A DNA stretch of 64,000 nt from Argyresthia goedartella (GCA_949825045.1 OX463822.1:1121001-1185000), one strand, 5' to 3'. Positions 35,105 through 49,035 are shown, counted from the stretch's first letter. Program-made: numbers and translations. The notes: generated by a model from the sequence alone, not told the origin.

Positions 35105-35840
35105 ACATACAAATAAATTTAAATGTAAAATTGATTATAAACATTGTTTAGAAAACGTCATTTACTGGTTGTTCACTACATTGGACCACTGCGGAAGAGG
35201 ATGGGCGAAGAAACTCTCACAGATCGATTTTTAAATGTCTTTTCTTTAAAAGTTGGTTGTGTCTAACGAGTACAGATATTACATAATAATTATTATCAAA
35301 AATATGCATGAATAAATAATTACAACATTACTGGGCGAGATCTGTATTGAGTTAAATTAGCACCAGTTACTCATCATCATTAATGTAATCTTGAATATTG
35401 TAATATTCCTTTTTCGATAAAGTGTATTTTACATAGATTTCTCAAATGGCAATTTCACAATCTCCAGAGGTTTCCTATTGTAGAAGAGAATGCATTGACC
35501 TTTCAAAGAATTTCTAACTTCCGCCAGTATTATTTCTTATGTTAACATTACAGCTATCGCTAATTTTGGAAAATGTGGAAAAGTTCTTGCGTTGACTTGC
35601 TACAATTAGCATGTCAATATCTTTAAAAAAATATCTTAGGAAGTCGTGCATTTTAAATTATAAATTGCCTGAATAGCTCTTTCCTGTAATATAAAAAGAG
35701 TTTGTATATCCGCTGCTTGCACCCACAACAAGATACCATAGGACATGACATGACACTATAAAGTAACTAAAATAGACCAGACTAGCTGTAGCCACATCAT
35801 TGTGTTGCATAATGTTCGTAATAAGGTAAGCCGCATAACT
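35100..35840 (-). mobile_element. LINE 3' fragment, minus strand (relative of 26860-27392)
   Basis: Read on the minus strand, a reverse-transcriptase C-terminal region (WVQAADIQTLFILQERAIQA) leads into a KIPLEI-like block and FFDKVY/YYNIQDY-like end, then a 3' UTR with GGTCCAATGTAGTGAAC. It is the same family as the element at 26860-27392 but longer upstream and more decayed. It abuts MITE B on its 3' side. Confidence 0.65.
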
Positions 35841-35977
35841 TAATCTACCAGCTAATTTATACCATTTAATAAAATCCTCTCACCGCAACAATTTGGTTTC
35901 CGCAAAAACAAATCCACAACTGATGCTGTTTTAAAACTTATCAATAATACTGTTCAAAACCTAAATAATAACAAAAC

Positions 35978-36380
35978 ACCGGTCAAGTGCGAGTCTAAAT
36001 CGCGCACGAAGGGTTCCGTACCACCTTTCAATGGAAGCGATGGTGTGGAGTGAATAGTTTGGATTTTACACAGCAAAATATTGTTTACAAAGTTAGTGCG
36101 GTTACTTTCACGCTCCATGTACGTAACCAGGTGCATCCATAAGTTTGTATGTGGTATTGTTGTATGGGAGCCCCCTTAAATATTTATTTTATCCTGTTTT
36201 TTAGTATTTGTTGTTATAGCGGCAACAAAAATACATAATCTGTGAAAATTTCAACTCTCTAGCTAGCTAGGTTCTTGAGATACAGCCTGGTGACAGACGG
36301 ACGGACGGACGGACGGACGGACAGCGAAGTCTTAGTAATAGGGTCCCGTTTGGAACCCTTCGGGTACGGAACCCTAAAAA
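35978..36380 (+). repeat. Intact dispersed repeat (GGTTCCGTACC family) inside the LINE
   Basis: ACCGGTCAAGTGCGAGTCTA starts it and TTCGGGTACGGAACCCTAAA ends it. It includes a (GACG)n run, GACAGACGGACGGACGGACG, near 36293-36322. No protein-coding motif is seen, and the open frame of 60 codons on the minus strand is a by-product. It is nearly identical over its length to the minus-strand copy at 57283-57690. Confidence 0.8.
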
Positions 36381-36383
36381 GTC

Positions 36384-37518
36384 TTAACAATATTTTTGGA
36401 CCTCGCCAAAGCATTCGATACTGTACCTATCCCCACTCTTTTATTTAAGCTCTCTTCGATAGGAGTTAGAGGCACTCAACTTGATCTGTTTCGGTCTTAT
36501 CTCACGGGACGTTCCCAAATGGTCAAAATTGAGCAACATCTTGGCGACGAACTTGAAATATCCTATGGGGTACCACAAGGAAGCGTTCTCGGTCCAACAC
36601 TGTTTCTGGTATTCATTAATGATCTCTGCAACCTCGATATTCCCTGTGGCTCAATAACTTCTTATGCTGATGATACTGCTTTAACGTTTACTGCCAACAC
36701 TTGGATCGAACTACAGGGTCTTGCACAAACTGGTTTTAACACCGTTCAAAAATGGCTGCTCACACACTCCCTAACACTTAATACTACAAAAAATAAATTC
36801 ATTCCGTTTACTGCTTCTTCGGTCACTATGCCTCCTTTACCTCTTACTCTTCGTGCACACTCGTGCACAGACCAAATTAACTGCCAATGTCCGGAGATTT
36901 CTTCTACTGATACCATTAAGTATCTCGGTGTCACGATAGACAAACACCTCATTTTTAAAGCCCACATTGACAGCCTCAGCACTAGAGTTCGCAAACTAAT
37001 ATACATATTCAAAAATCTTCGAAACATTGCTAGTGCAACCATCATTAAAAATACTTATCTTGCCCTTTCTCAATCTATTATAGCCTACTGTATCCCCTGC
37101 TGGGGAGGTGCCGCAAAAACAACAATGAAACCCCTAGAAATAGCTCAACGCGCCATCCTTAAAGTGGCAACTAAACGCCCTATTCTATTTCCCACAGTTC
37201 AACTGTACAGTCTTTGTAAGGTGAGCACTATCAGTCAGGCAACTATTCATTTTTAATACAATAATAGTGCAACACCACCTCACACCATACGAACCTACTA
37301 TGAAACGACGTAAAGATAGGATTTGCAATGTTCCCTTCCCAAGATTAATTTTCACAAAACGCTTTAAACTTTATATTGGTCCCTTTTTCTATAACCTGTT
37401 TAACAAGATTGAATATATTTATCCGCTTCTGTCTTATGAATGTAAACAAATAATAAGTAATTACTTAAGTAACTTAACGTATGATGAAACTGAAAACCTT
37501 CTAAAACCCTATTCCTAA
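36384..37518 (+). pseudogene. Reverse transcriptase of the third LINE
   Basis: Upstream of the inserted repeat, 35868-35977 reads ILSPQQFGFRKNKSTTDAVL, the conserved finger region. After the repeat the frame continues in the same phase with LTIFLDLAKAFDTV, GVPQGSVLGPTLFLVFINDL and SYADDTAL, so the catalytic Asp residues are kept with a Tyr-Ala-Asp-Asp box. A frameshift near 37250 moves the C-terminus to another frame (37267-37518, FTKRFKLYIGPFFYNLFNKI to the stop). The endonuclease and ORF1 are absent. The product would copy LINE RNA at a nicked target; this copy is inactive. Confidence 0.85.
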
Positions 37519-37955
37519 TATTTTTCATACAAGTAGGTCGAACGAAAACACAGACATATACACACGCTTTCCAAACACACCACACAACACACCCTCACAC
37601 ACTATTATACACTTACACAACTTTACAAACACACACACGCACGCACACACACATACCCACACACCACTTTGTTATATATTATGTAATACATTTAGCTAAT
37701 CCTAATTTATAGGTACTTGCCACCTTTAAATGTATGTTAACTTTATTATGCTCACCTATAGGTACTTACATTAGAGGCATGAGCCCGCTTTACATTAATA
37801 CAGGCTATTACAATAGCCTAGCAATGAGAGCAGTTGCATTTGCAACTATTGTGATTCAGAAACCTGTGGCGTAATCCTACTAAAACAAAAATTTTGTACA
37901 TTTTCTTTTGGAGATTAAATGAATTTTTTATTTTATTTTATTTTTTTAATTTATC

Positions 37956-39408
37956 TATGTGAGCTCCCCACTGCAATTTGCTATCAAAAGTCTTATACAA
38001 TAAGTCTTATACACATACCAATTCCTTATAAATAAGGGATTTGTTAATGTAAAGGTTGCAAGTCTGAAAATGTAGGGGGTTATTAGGGGCCATCATTTTT
38101 AATACCCTTTAAAATGAGTGTTTGTAAAATATTCTTTGTTTACTTCTCCATAGCGATCGATATGTAGAAGCACTTGTTGTCACGGTAGTCTCTCTACTCG
38201 TATTACGCTCTGAGTAACTCGGTATATAGTCAAGACAACGCCTGGGCGATTGTAATAATAAGGTAACATAAGATTAGAGATAATCCCAACTTTATTAACA
38301 TTCGGCATTCCCGTGCCACAATGCGGGTGCTTTACTGTAAGTCATTGTTCGGATCCCTTCTCTGAGTGGCCCTCTTGTCTTCCCTCAGAAGTAATATCTC
38401 AGGATTTAGGAGATAGTCGAAGACAGAAGTATTTGCATAATGCGATTCTTGGGAGTACTGAACTCTGCCAGACTCCAGTTTGTGAAATGTAATGTCGAAA
38501 ATCAGGTATGGTGGACCGAACAAAATCAGGTATAGTGGACCGAACAAAATCAGGTATAGTGGACCGAACAAAATATGAAATTATATAAATTCTGTATGAA
38601 ATTGATTATTTAAAATCTGTGCACGCTTTGTCATGTGTTGATAAAACCCTTTTGTTAGACACTAAATCTACAAGTTTTCGGCAAATAGAACACTCTAAAT
38701 AGACGATGATGCAGTTGCGTCGCAGCCAAGGCTAGGAGATAATCCTGCGTAGCGAGCACTATTTGCTAAGAATCTAAGAATACGACGCAGTTGCTTCTCT
38801 ATTTGCTATTATAGTGTATATTTTCCATTATTATTCAAAAGGTGTACACATAAGCTTCTGTTAAGCATTTGAAATTGAAAACTTTGATAAATCATAAAGA
38901 AGACGTAAGTGGCGATGGCGTAGTAACGGGTTGCTAGCTACGCGTTCCCGTTACGAACACGCAGCCCTGCGTAGCGTGTGCTACGAGCTATGCGGCGCTA
39001 CAGAACGTGCGGTGTGCTGCAAGGGTATTAATTAAAAGAAAAAGTCTATTAATCCTAAGTCCTAACTTAAATGTGGTAATTGTTCTAAATCGTCTATGAA
39101 ACTATTGTTTTCCCACGCTATCGGAGTTGGTTTCTGATCACTCAGATGACTCGGGCTGACATAAAATGTATTTGGTTTTAAACCTACACTCAGAGAAAAA
39201 TCGGCTAACAAAGCGACAATAAAAGCTTTGTTAGAATTTTATTGTTACCGCACGTAAGTGCATCGTCGCTGCAGCTATAGGCCCATAGTTGCTGTGGCAA
39301 CTTTTTTATTGTTGGAATGATTTTTGTTATTTTAGCTAAAGAAACGTAGATACGGTAACTATGTTAAAAATATTTAAACGGGATAACAACGGTACGTTGT
39401 CAACTTAT
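37956..39408. other. Gene-less stretch with small repeats
   Basis: It holds a 24-bp tandem repeat (38497-38575) and an inverted, GC-rich region around 38690-39010 with TGCGTAGCGAGC / GCTAGCTACGCG-like words, which may be a decayed MITE. No coding signal. Confidence 0.4.
38497..38575 (+). repeat. 24-bp tandem repeat, about 3 units
   Basis: The unit ATCAGGTATAGTGGACCGAA plus CAAA is repeated three times; the first unit carries one substitution. Confidence 0.8.
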
Positions 39409-39605
39409 CAACGTTGTGAAGTGATATTGTAGCAAAGTTTAATATATCAAAATAGCCGTTGTTACTATGGCTAAATGGTGTTGTTGACACGGCAACGTTA
39501 TGAAGTGATGTTACAGCAAAGTTTAATCCATCAAAATAACAGTTGTTACTGCGGCTATATGGTGTTGTTGATACGGCAACGTCATATAGTGATAAAATAC
39601 GAAGT
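39409..39605 (-). repeat. 84-bp tandem repeat, about 2.3 units, frame-preserving
   Basis: Units start at 39409, 39493 and 39577 (CAACGTTRTGAAGTGAT). Because 84 is divisible by three, a minus-strand frame of 101 codons (39374-39679) reads through as a 28-residue repeat containing VAVSTTPxSxSNN and YFDxLNFA. I do not recognise the peptide. It may be a chance open frame over a minisatellite. Confidence 0.6.
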
Positions 39606-40442
39606 AGATGTTTTGACAAAATATTCTTAGATAAAATTACAAAGTGACGTATGATACTTACTTGTTCTCGCAAGCGCAAACTGTTTCTCCTATTCTGCCA
39701 ATTTCAACGTGGATGTCGGGCCGAGAAGTAGTGTTTGTGCTCAAGAGTGATATGAAATATAGCAATGGAGACTTTTTTAACAGAAAATAAACTGCAGCAT
39801 CTGCTGCAGTCTATGGTCGGTGAGTAACAGTGCCTTAATAAAATTATGAGGTTCATGTCGTTGCTTCGCGATACTGGCTGTAACCTGTGCTTTGTTTCGA
39901 ATCACACTTCAAACAAATGTCTTCGAAATGTTTTCGGACCTTTGACTGCAGCTGTTGGCGGGGCGAATTACCTTTCTGATACAATTTTAGGTTAGGTAGC
40001 TGGCTCCATTCATATTTTGCAGGATAAAAGTATCCTTTTTTTTCTCAGGGTTACTTACTTTCATTGCAATCATTTTAGTAGGTATGCCTCGCCTCACGAG
40101 TTATGAGCGCTGAGCGACAACTGGCGCCTTGGGGCGGGGGTGACTGCGTATTTTTTGAAGTACGAAATGTACGATACTTCCAACAATTTGAGTACTTAAC
40201 TAAATTACCCCATAAAGTTGCTAGATCTAGCTACAAAGCAGTCAAGATGGCAACACTGGCCGTTCGTTGTCCTTCGTTGGCCCGGTGAACAGTCAGCATT
40301 TGGTTTTTAAAGCCACTAAAATAACCTAACCTAACAAATGGCCAAATTATTACAAGTCTCAGATAGCTTAAGCATAAAATAACAACGTTCTTCTTTTTCA
40401 GATCAAGAACTGACGTTTGAATTACTAATGGAATCTGGAAAG
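39606..40442. other. Stretch without recognisable features
   Basis: I see only a palindromic CTGCAGCATCTGCTGCAG at 39792-39809 and short open frames without motifs. Confidence 0.4.
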
Positions 40443-40665
40443 CACACTTACTGCACACATAGAAGAATTAAGAAAGTACTTCAAAATTTGGCGACTAACA
40501 CCTAGTTCATGCAAAACAGAGGTCAGACGCTTCCATCTACACAATCAACTAGCCAAACGCGAGCTTAAAGTGGTACTCGGAGGTTCCATACTAAACTAGC
40601 ACTTTACCTTGGCGTCACCCTGGACCGCTCTCTCACTTTTTAAAAACATCTAGCTGGTACTGCAC
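40443..40665 (+). pseudogene. Decayed Jockey-type reverse transcriptase fragment
   Basis: Codons read EELRKYFKIWRLTPSSCKTE, FHLHNQLAKRELKV, a stop, then YLGVTLDRSLTF and another stop. This is the conserved stretch after the FADD box in Jockey-type LINEs of insects, as I recall it. Only about 70 codons remain with stops and a frame change. The stretch 40666-41380 is otherwise featureless. Confidence 0.65.
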
Positions 40666-41389
40666 CGCAAGATTCGTGATTAATATTAACTTATAATTTG
40701 GTATGAAATAGGATTAAATAAGTAAAGTAGAGATTAATACATACTTTTGTTATAAATATTTTCGTATTTTCCTTTAGGATTCTCAAATACCTCTATCCTC
40801 TTTATGCTACCCAAGCAATGTAACATTGTAGATTTCAATTCCTTCACTTTGTAAATGGTGCACTGAAAAAAAAAACCCCTAAGCTTCTGCCTATATTTTG
40901 TTACGGGTATACGTGCCTTGACCGTAGTTCTCTGTGTATACGCCATACAGATGTATGGTGTACAGTAAACATAGTTCAATGTACGCATACCTCTGGAATA
41001 ATAGTCAGAAGCTTCGGGGAGTATATAATATTTTTTCATAGTGTACCATTAACAAAGTGCAGGGATTAAGTCCAGCTATGTTACTTTACTAGAGTAGCAA
41101 AATATATACGAGAAAAGTAACTTTGTCGGAGAAGCAACGGTGAATTGATAAAAGCACAAAGGAAGATAACTAATTCAACAAAACAAACTTAGATCCACGG
41201 ACAGTAAACCTTTGTCTTTTTAGCAAAATCCCTTGTCATCGGGACATGATAGCTAAAGGCATTTGTCATGGGAACAAAAGGACAAGAAATCATATAGTGA
41301 CAGGAACAATTTTAGCATTGTAATTTCAACAATTGTTTTATTGCTATTACATCAAAATTTGTAAATTTGTTGCATTAGTAGTCAACCTA

Positions 41390-41925
41390 AAAGTGCTCCT
41401 TTAACTATTTCAAAAATAGATCATGCTGGATTAGATCTTACTATGAGTACGCTGAATTTTGACCCTATCCTAACATCGCATGACCCTAATGAAGCTGCAT
41501 GTTTATTGGTAAGTCTCCTGGCTCAGGCCCTAGTCTCTAAAACAAAATTATTAAGGCTACCCCGGCGGACTAGAACTATCAAACCTTGGATTACTATCGG
41601 ACTTATGCGGTGCATGCGCAACCGTGATAATATGCACAAAAAGCTTAAGCTTACTCCAGATGATTCCTTTCTCAAAATTACTTACCGTAGATACCGCAAT
41701 TATTGCAATGACATCTTAAAGAAAGTCAAACGTGAATACCTTAAAGCGCAAATTCAGGATGCTGGAGCTAATTGCAAAAAATACCAATATGGCGAAACCT
41801 AAGGATCCCGCTTCGAACTTGTTAAACATTTCAGATTCTCCGTCTTCCTCTGTCAATAGTGTAAATGACTACTTCACCAACATAGGCAAAGCGCTGGCTG
41901 AGCAGACTCAAATTCTTAACAGTGG
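41390..41925 (+). pseudogene. LINE ORF2 fragment: endonuclease end and linker
   Basis: The frame 41443-41802 (residues TIKPWITIGLMRCMRNRDNM and YRRYRNYCNDILKKVKREYL) is the linker typical between endonuclease and reverse transcriptase in Jockey/CR1-like elements. A frameshift near 41790 moves it to a frame reading VNDYFTNIGKALAEQTQILN. It stops abruptly at about 41925, where BEL/Pao sequence begins. The matching C-terminus and 3' UTR follow the LTR at 45439, so the reverse transcriptase core of this LINE is missing. Confidence 0.75.
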
Positions 41926-43103
41926 CTGTGGGTGACGCAGATCGGCGAGCCATGAACATCGTCGAGAACACCTTGCGGAAGATCAACGGTGGTTACGAAG
42001 TCGGACTACCATGGCGGCGTGACGACGTGACCATGCCGTCAAATTACGATGCGGCACTTCATCGCCTGCGCAAGATCGAGCAGAAGATGGACGCGGCACC
42101 TGACTTCGGCAGAGAATACACCGCGCAGATCGAGAACCTACTGAGCAAGGAGTACGCCGTACCATGCGACGGATCGGAGCAGTCGAGCCCGGTCTGCTGG
42201 TTCCTTCCACACTTCGCCGTGCAGAACCCAAACAAGCCCGGTAAGACAAGACTGGTATTCGATGCGGCGGCCAGAAGCAAGGGCGTGTGCCTAAACGATA
42301 AGCTGCTGGAGGGACCGGACCTGCTACAGTCACTGCAGGGGATCGTGTTCCGGTTCCGAGAGATGCCCATCGCATTGACCGCAGACATACAAGAAATGTT
42401 TCTGCGAATCAAGATCCGTGCCGAAGATCAACCGGCTCAACAGTTCCTGTGGAGAGGCGTCGACCGAACGGGCCCTCCTCGCCGATACAAGATGACGAGC
42501 ATGATCTTTGGCGCAGCGAGCTCACCCTTCATGGCGCATAGCGTGCGCGACCACAACGCACGTGTACATGCTGAGACACACCCACTCGCTTTGAAGGAGA
42601 TTATGCGCAGCCACTACATGGATGACCTGGTGGCAAGCTTCAAGGATAAAGAGGAAGCACGGCGCACCATTGAAGAACTGAGAGCAGTGCACGCAGTCGC
42701 CGGCTTCACATTGCGAGGCTGGAATACGAGCCATAGGAGCGTGCTGCAAGGTGTGCCGCCAGAGCTGTACTCTGCATCATGCCGCAACTCACTGTGCGAC
42801 AACATGGAGGCACAGAGAACAGGGACCGACAAGGAGCCGTCCAGATTGGAAGACGGCCGCGACAAGATCCTCGGGCTCTTCTGGAACGCCGACCAGGACT
42901 AGTTGGGCTTCAACACGTCGATGAACCGAGTACCAGCTGACGTGCGGGACCAGAGAAGAGCTCCCACGAAGAGAGAGGCTCTCAGCGCGGTCATGTCCAT
43001 CTATGACCCGCTGGGACTACTGAGCCACTACACCATAAGAGCGAAGATCATCTTGCAGAGTCTACGGCGTCTCTCGATCACATGGGACGAGGCTATCCTA
43101 TAG
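41922..43103 (+). pseudogene. BEL/Pao pol: reverse transcriptase region
   Basis: A frame of 326 codons carries BEL/Pao-type reverse transcriptase features: a PCWFLPHF-like start of the finger region, TRLVFDAAA, LTADIQEMF, the FGAASSP block and the catalytic YMDD. It ends at an in-frame TAG (42900-42902) and continues in the same frame to 43103, including the YDPLGLL motif typical of the family. The first few codons may belong to the junction. The enzyme copies element RNA within a cytoplasmic particle. Protease and gag, normally upstream in one polyprotein, are absent. Confidence 0.85.
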
Positions 43104-43552
43104 AAGAGGCAGCGCTCTTCGCATCATGGCTGCAGCACCTGGAGGAGATCGCCCTCCTACGAATGAAGAGGTGCTACAACTTCAACAATGCAGTTGAAGT
43201 GCAACTGCACATCTTATGCGACGCCAGCGAGCAAGCCTTCGCAGCAGTAGCCTACTGGAGAGTCATGCGCCGTGACGGGACCATCGGAGTAACACTGGTC
43301 GCAGCCAAGGCCAAGCTCGCGCCACGCCGGACGCAGACGATTCCCCGACTCGAGTTGCAGGCAGCAGTCATTGGAGCCCGACTCGCCGACACCATCAAGA
43401 AAGAACACGACATCGAAGTCGCACGAACGTACTACTGGACCGACTCATCAACAGTGGTGCATTGGATACGCAACGACGCTCGCCGGTACACACCATTCGT
43501 CGCGCACCGACTTGGCGAGATACGAGGTTCACCCATACGCCTGTCAACATGA
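43082..43552 (+). pseudogene. BEL/Pao pol: RNase H region
   Basis: The frame shifts near 43085-43100 relative to the reverse transcriptase. It contains CDASEQAFAAVAYWR, KLAPRRTQTIPRLEL with the catalytic Glu, and YYWTDSSTVVHWI with the catalytic Asp, in the usual order for BEL/Pao RNase H. The domain degrades RNA in the hybrid. The C-terminus passes into another frame near 43540. Confidence 0.8.
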
Positions 43553-45138
43553 CCGACCGGTGGTTCCAAGGACCAGCCTTCCTCTACGAACCTGAGGAGC
43601 ACTGGCCAACTGAACCGGCAACCACCGTGGAAGAAAATGAAGTCCTCCACACAAACGAGGAAGAACAAGGAGATACCTGGCTACCTGATCCAGCTCGGTT
43701 CTCCAAGTACGAGACGCTGGTACGAGCAACGGCGCGAGTACTGGCCTTCATCGACATATGTCGGCACAGAGCCGTCGACATGGAGCTACGACACATCGCA
43801 AAGGCAGAGGAGAAGCTTATTCAGTGAGCACAGGAGGAGAGCTTCGGCGCCGAGATGAAGAGGATCCAGTCCGGTCGCCCCATACAAAGAACGAGTCGTC
43901 TGTACAAGCTGGACCCGGTGCTTGAAGACGGTCTACTCCGAGTACGAGGTCGCATCGAAGCAGCAACAGCGCCTACGGAGACAAAGAGGCCTGTTATTTT
44001 GGATGGGCGACATCGCCTGACAAAACTCCTCGTGCATCGAGAACACTGTGCCGCTGGACACGCAAACAGGGAGCGCGTGACCAACGACCTGCGCCAGCGC
44101 TACTGGGTCATACACCTACGACCAACTGTTCGCGCTGTGGAACGGAGCTGCTCCTACTGCCGACTGCGCCGAGGAAAACCACGAGTGCCTGCTACGGGAG
44201 ACCTTCCCCGTGCCCGCCTGGACCCATTCCACCGCCCGTTCACCAATTGCGGGGTGGACTATTTTGGGCCGATGATGGTGAAGATTGGACGATGACGAGA
44301 AAAGCGGTGGGGGGCACTCTTCACGTGCCTCACCTCACGAGCGCTGCACATCGAACTTGTTGCATCGCTCTCCACTGACTCTGCAATAATGGCGCTGCGA
44401 CGAATGGCAGCACGAAGAGGATGGCCGCGCCTCATGATGTCGGACAACGCCACGAACTTCTGAGGGGCCGACCAAGAACTGCGAGCCGCCTACACCGAGT
44501 GGGCACCTGCGCTGCGAGACGAGGGACTACTCCACCGTATGGAGTGGCGCTACATCCCTCCAGGAGCGCCGAACCAGGGAGGAGCATGGGAGCGGCTGGT
44601 GCGCTCAGTGAAGACCGCGTTGAGCGTCACCCTGCGAGAGAAGGCGCCGCCAGAAGAAGTGCTGAGGACGCTACTGACCGAAGTCGAGTTCTGCGTCAAC
44701 GCCCGTCCGTTGACCCATGTCAGCGTGAGTCATCACGACCCAGAGGCACTCACCCCGAACCACTTCCTGTTGGGGTCATCGACGGGCATGCCGACAACGG
44801 GTCCCTGCCTAGAAGACGACCGACGTGCTTGGAGAGCAAGCCAGGCGCTCGCTGACCACTTCTGGCAAAGATGGGTCAAGGAGTACCTGCCGACCCTGGT
44901 ACCCCGAGGCGAGCCCAGGAAAGCAGAAGGAGCTCTGCGAGTCGGCGACATCGTGATCATCGTCGACTCTTCTCTACCGCGGAACGTCTGGCCAATGGGA
45001 GTCATCGAGCGGACATACCAGGGACCAGACGGCGGGGTGCGGTCGGCTGACGTGCGCACAAGTACGGGGACATTCCGACGTCCCACCAGGAAGATCGTCA
45101 TCCTGATGCATGAGGAGGCTGCGAGCTCGTCGTCCTGA
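43540..45138 (+). pseudogene. BEL/Pao pol: integrase region
   Basis: One frame covers 43540-43827, 43855-44295 and 44296-45138, broken by TGA at 43825-43827, TGA at 44293-44295 and TGA at 44461-44463. The HHCC zinc-binding part (H, H, C, C within about 44025-44160) is visible. A catalytic-core DYFGP motif and SDN precede the second and third stops, and a GGAWERLVRSVK-like core end and a C-terminal region follow to the stop at 45136-45138. Integrase inserts the cDNA copy into host DNA. With three stops the protein cannot be made. Confidence 0.8.
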
Positions 45139-45178
45139 TGGCAAGAGGAGGCTGCGCGAGCTACGCCGGGGGGAGAAT

Positions 45179-45438
45179 GTTATGGACGCCGGGCACGCAA
45201 GAAACAAGACTACAAGCCGCGACACTGTCCTGCTCCAACCCGCTAGCGCTGTCTCGCTCGCGCTATGCTCGCACCGCCGCGACTAATTAAGCTAGCATAA
45301 GCCTGTATATAAGTAGGAACATTTGTAATTTTGATTCATTCGGATACGAGCATTGGAAGAATAAACATCTCAAGAGCGAACTGAGTTTTCCTGAATAGAA
45401 CCCGAACCACATACAGTCCACAACATGTTGTTGTGACA
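45179..45438 (+). repeat. BEL/Pao 3' LTR
   Basis: It starts TGTTATGG directly after a polypurine tract (GGGGGGAGAA) and ends TTGTTGTGACA, so it has TG...CA ends. Inside are GTATATAAGTAGG as a TATA-like box and AATAAAC as a polyadenylation signal. The partner 5' LTR is absent, so identity and age cannot be judged. Confidence 0.75.
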
Positions 45439-46480
<1,042 letters not shown>

Positions 46481-46825
46481 GCAATTAAAGAGTAACAATA
46501 AAAACGTTGCCCTCATAACTATGCACCTTTGACGGCTGTCCAGCATCAAAGTTTTTTTGTTGCAATGGCAATATTTTTTTGAGAGTGTATGCCATTAAAG
46601 TAAAAGTTCCAACCACCAGGTCCGTGTGCCATCTATGGAAAGCACTCACAATAGACCGACACAAAACCCATACCATGTAACCTCAATAAATATTAACCAG
46701 CGTTTAACCTCAAAACAAACGTCAACGTCAAATCCCATTCGGTTTTGTTTTTAAACAGGTATTGAACAGTAGTTTATTTTATTGTGGTAAGGCCCATAAT
46801 GTTGCTTTACAAACATCCCTCTTTT

Positions 46826-46882
46826 AAACTATTGCCAACTTAGTAAACTATTGCCAACTTAGTAAACTATTGCCAACTTAGT
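46826..46882 (+). repeat. 19-bp tandem repeat, 3 perfect units
   Basis: AAACTATTGCCAACTTAGT occurs three times head to tail. The surrounding 46481-46825 and 46883-47256 show no gene I can support. Confidence 0.9.
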
Positions 46883-47256
46883 AAACATGTCGTGGAATAA
46901 TTAACTGCTTGCTGTAGAATAAACTGCTGCATAAATCACTGCGAATCGCGCTTCTTTAACTAGACAAAGTAACATTTGTAGATACTTAATTAACTAAGCA
47001 CTAGTTAATATTAAATGAATCTTAAGTAACAGAAAGGTTGGTAGAAACAGTTGCTCCAGTTTGGTCTGTTATCCATTAACATGTTGCGAAGCAGAGGACT
47101 TGCCCAAACTGTGCCTCTACGAACCCGAGTGGGAAAAATATTTATTTCGTGACCATTTTTTTTAATTCCAGACAATGAATTTAGAATGAGAAAATTATTA
47201 ATGCTCTTAATAAATAAATAGTGCCTCTGGCATCCCGTATGGGATGATTCATGATG

Positions 47257-48399
<1,143 letters not shown>

Positions 48400-48651
48400 T
48401 GTATTTGTATTCGATTTGGTTCACCTTAACATTTATACATAAATTATCGCCGTTACTTCGCCCAAGCTAACAAAAAAAAGCAAACGTATTGAATTAAAAC
48501 GTATTTTTTACCTTTGTAAAGTTTTTCTATTACCTATACGTACTTATATGAACACTATAGAAGAACATTGCAAATACATGTCGCATCATCCAGATTTAAA
48601 CACAGCTTTGAAAATAACACCTGGCTATAAAGATAAGGGAGATATTAAACT

Positions 48652-48898
48652 GCACATCAAAAATACTGATTTGGCACAGCAAATATTAGAGCAAAATGCT
48701 GCGGTAGCTTAGGTAAAGGGTAAGCGAAAGCGAAGCGAGGCTCCTTTTATCCTTCGTGTTAGATTGAAGAACAACAAAAAATACTCAAACATAAACTTAA
48801 GTACACATAAAAACTTAAGTACACATTAAATATTTAAAACATAAAAAGTGTTTTTGTTGATCCTTTTTTGCTGTACAAATCAGTATTTTTAATCTACG
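48652..48898. mobile_element. MITE related to 1924-2138
   Basis: GCACATCAAAAATACTGATT at the left pairs with AATCAGTATTTTTAATCTACG at the right, split over 48876-48898. The GCGAAAGCGAAGCGAGGC core and the ACATAAAAAGTGTTTTTGTT run match the copy at 1924-2138. An internal direct repeat AACTTAAGTACACAT is present twice. Confidence 0.6.
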
Positions 48899-48964
48899 AT
48901 TAAATACTAGCAGAAAGATAACCACAAATACAGATATATTTAATTATACATATTCGGAGTTTGT

Positions 48965-49035
48965 ACGGTGATGGAAATGATCGTGAGGTGAGAATCCTTC
49001 GTGTCTCTTTAGCTGCGGCGATGCGCTAGCCCCCG
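48965..49035 (+). repeat. SINE body fragment (ACGGTGATGGAAA type)
   Basis: ACGGTGATGGAAATGATCGT and GCTGCGGCGATGCGCTAGCC match the body of the tRNA-headed SINE at 63080-63262. The head is absent. Confidence 0.5.

Larger units (their letters stand above)
35850..37955 (+). mobile_element. Third non-LTR retrotransposon, 5'-truncated, interrupted
   Basis: It includes reverse-transcriptase codons (35868-35977 and 36384-37518), a 3' UTR with an AC-rich tract (37550-37665), and an end reading GATTAAATGAATTTTTTATT with (TTTTA)n. The element is cut by a 403-bp dispersed repeat. A relative with the same C-terminus and AC-rich 3' UTR hosts the BEL/Pao element at 41.4-46.5 kb. Confidence 0.8.
41926..45438 (+). 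mobile_element. BEL/Pao LTR retrotransposon lacking its 5' part
   Basis: Only pol from reverse transcriptase onward and one LTR are present: reverse transcriptase, RNase H, integrase, a polypurine tract (45168-45177) and a 260-bp LTR. The 5' LTR, gag and protease are missing. Base composition is clearly more GC-rich than the flanks. Several stops and frame changes disable it. It lies within a LINE, replacing that LINE's reverse transcriptase region. Confidence 0.85.

Noticed and set aside
46826..46882. CRISPR-like spaced repeats
   Set aside because: Three 19-bp units are directly adjacent with no spacers, and the DNA is eukaryotic.
47011..47250. Reverse transcriptase C-terminus on the minus strand (RRGTVWASPLLRNML)
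   Set aside because: It loosely resembles LINE C-termini but lacks a diagnostic motif; support was too weak for a feature.
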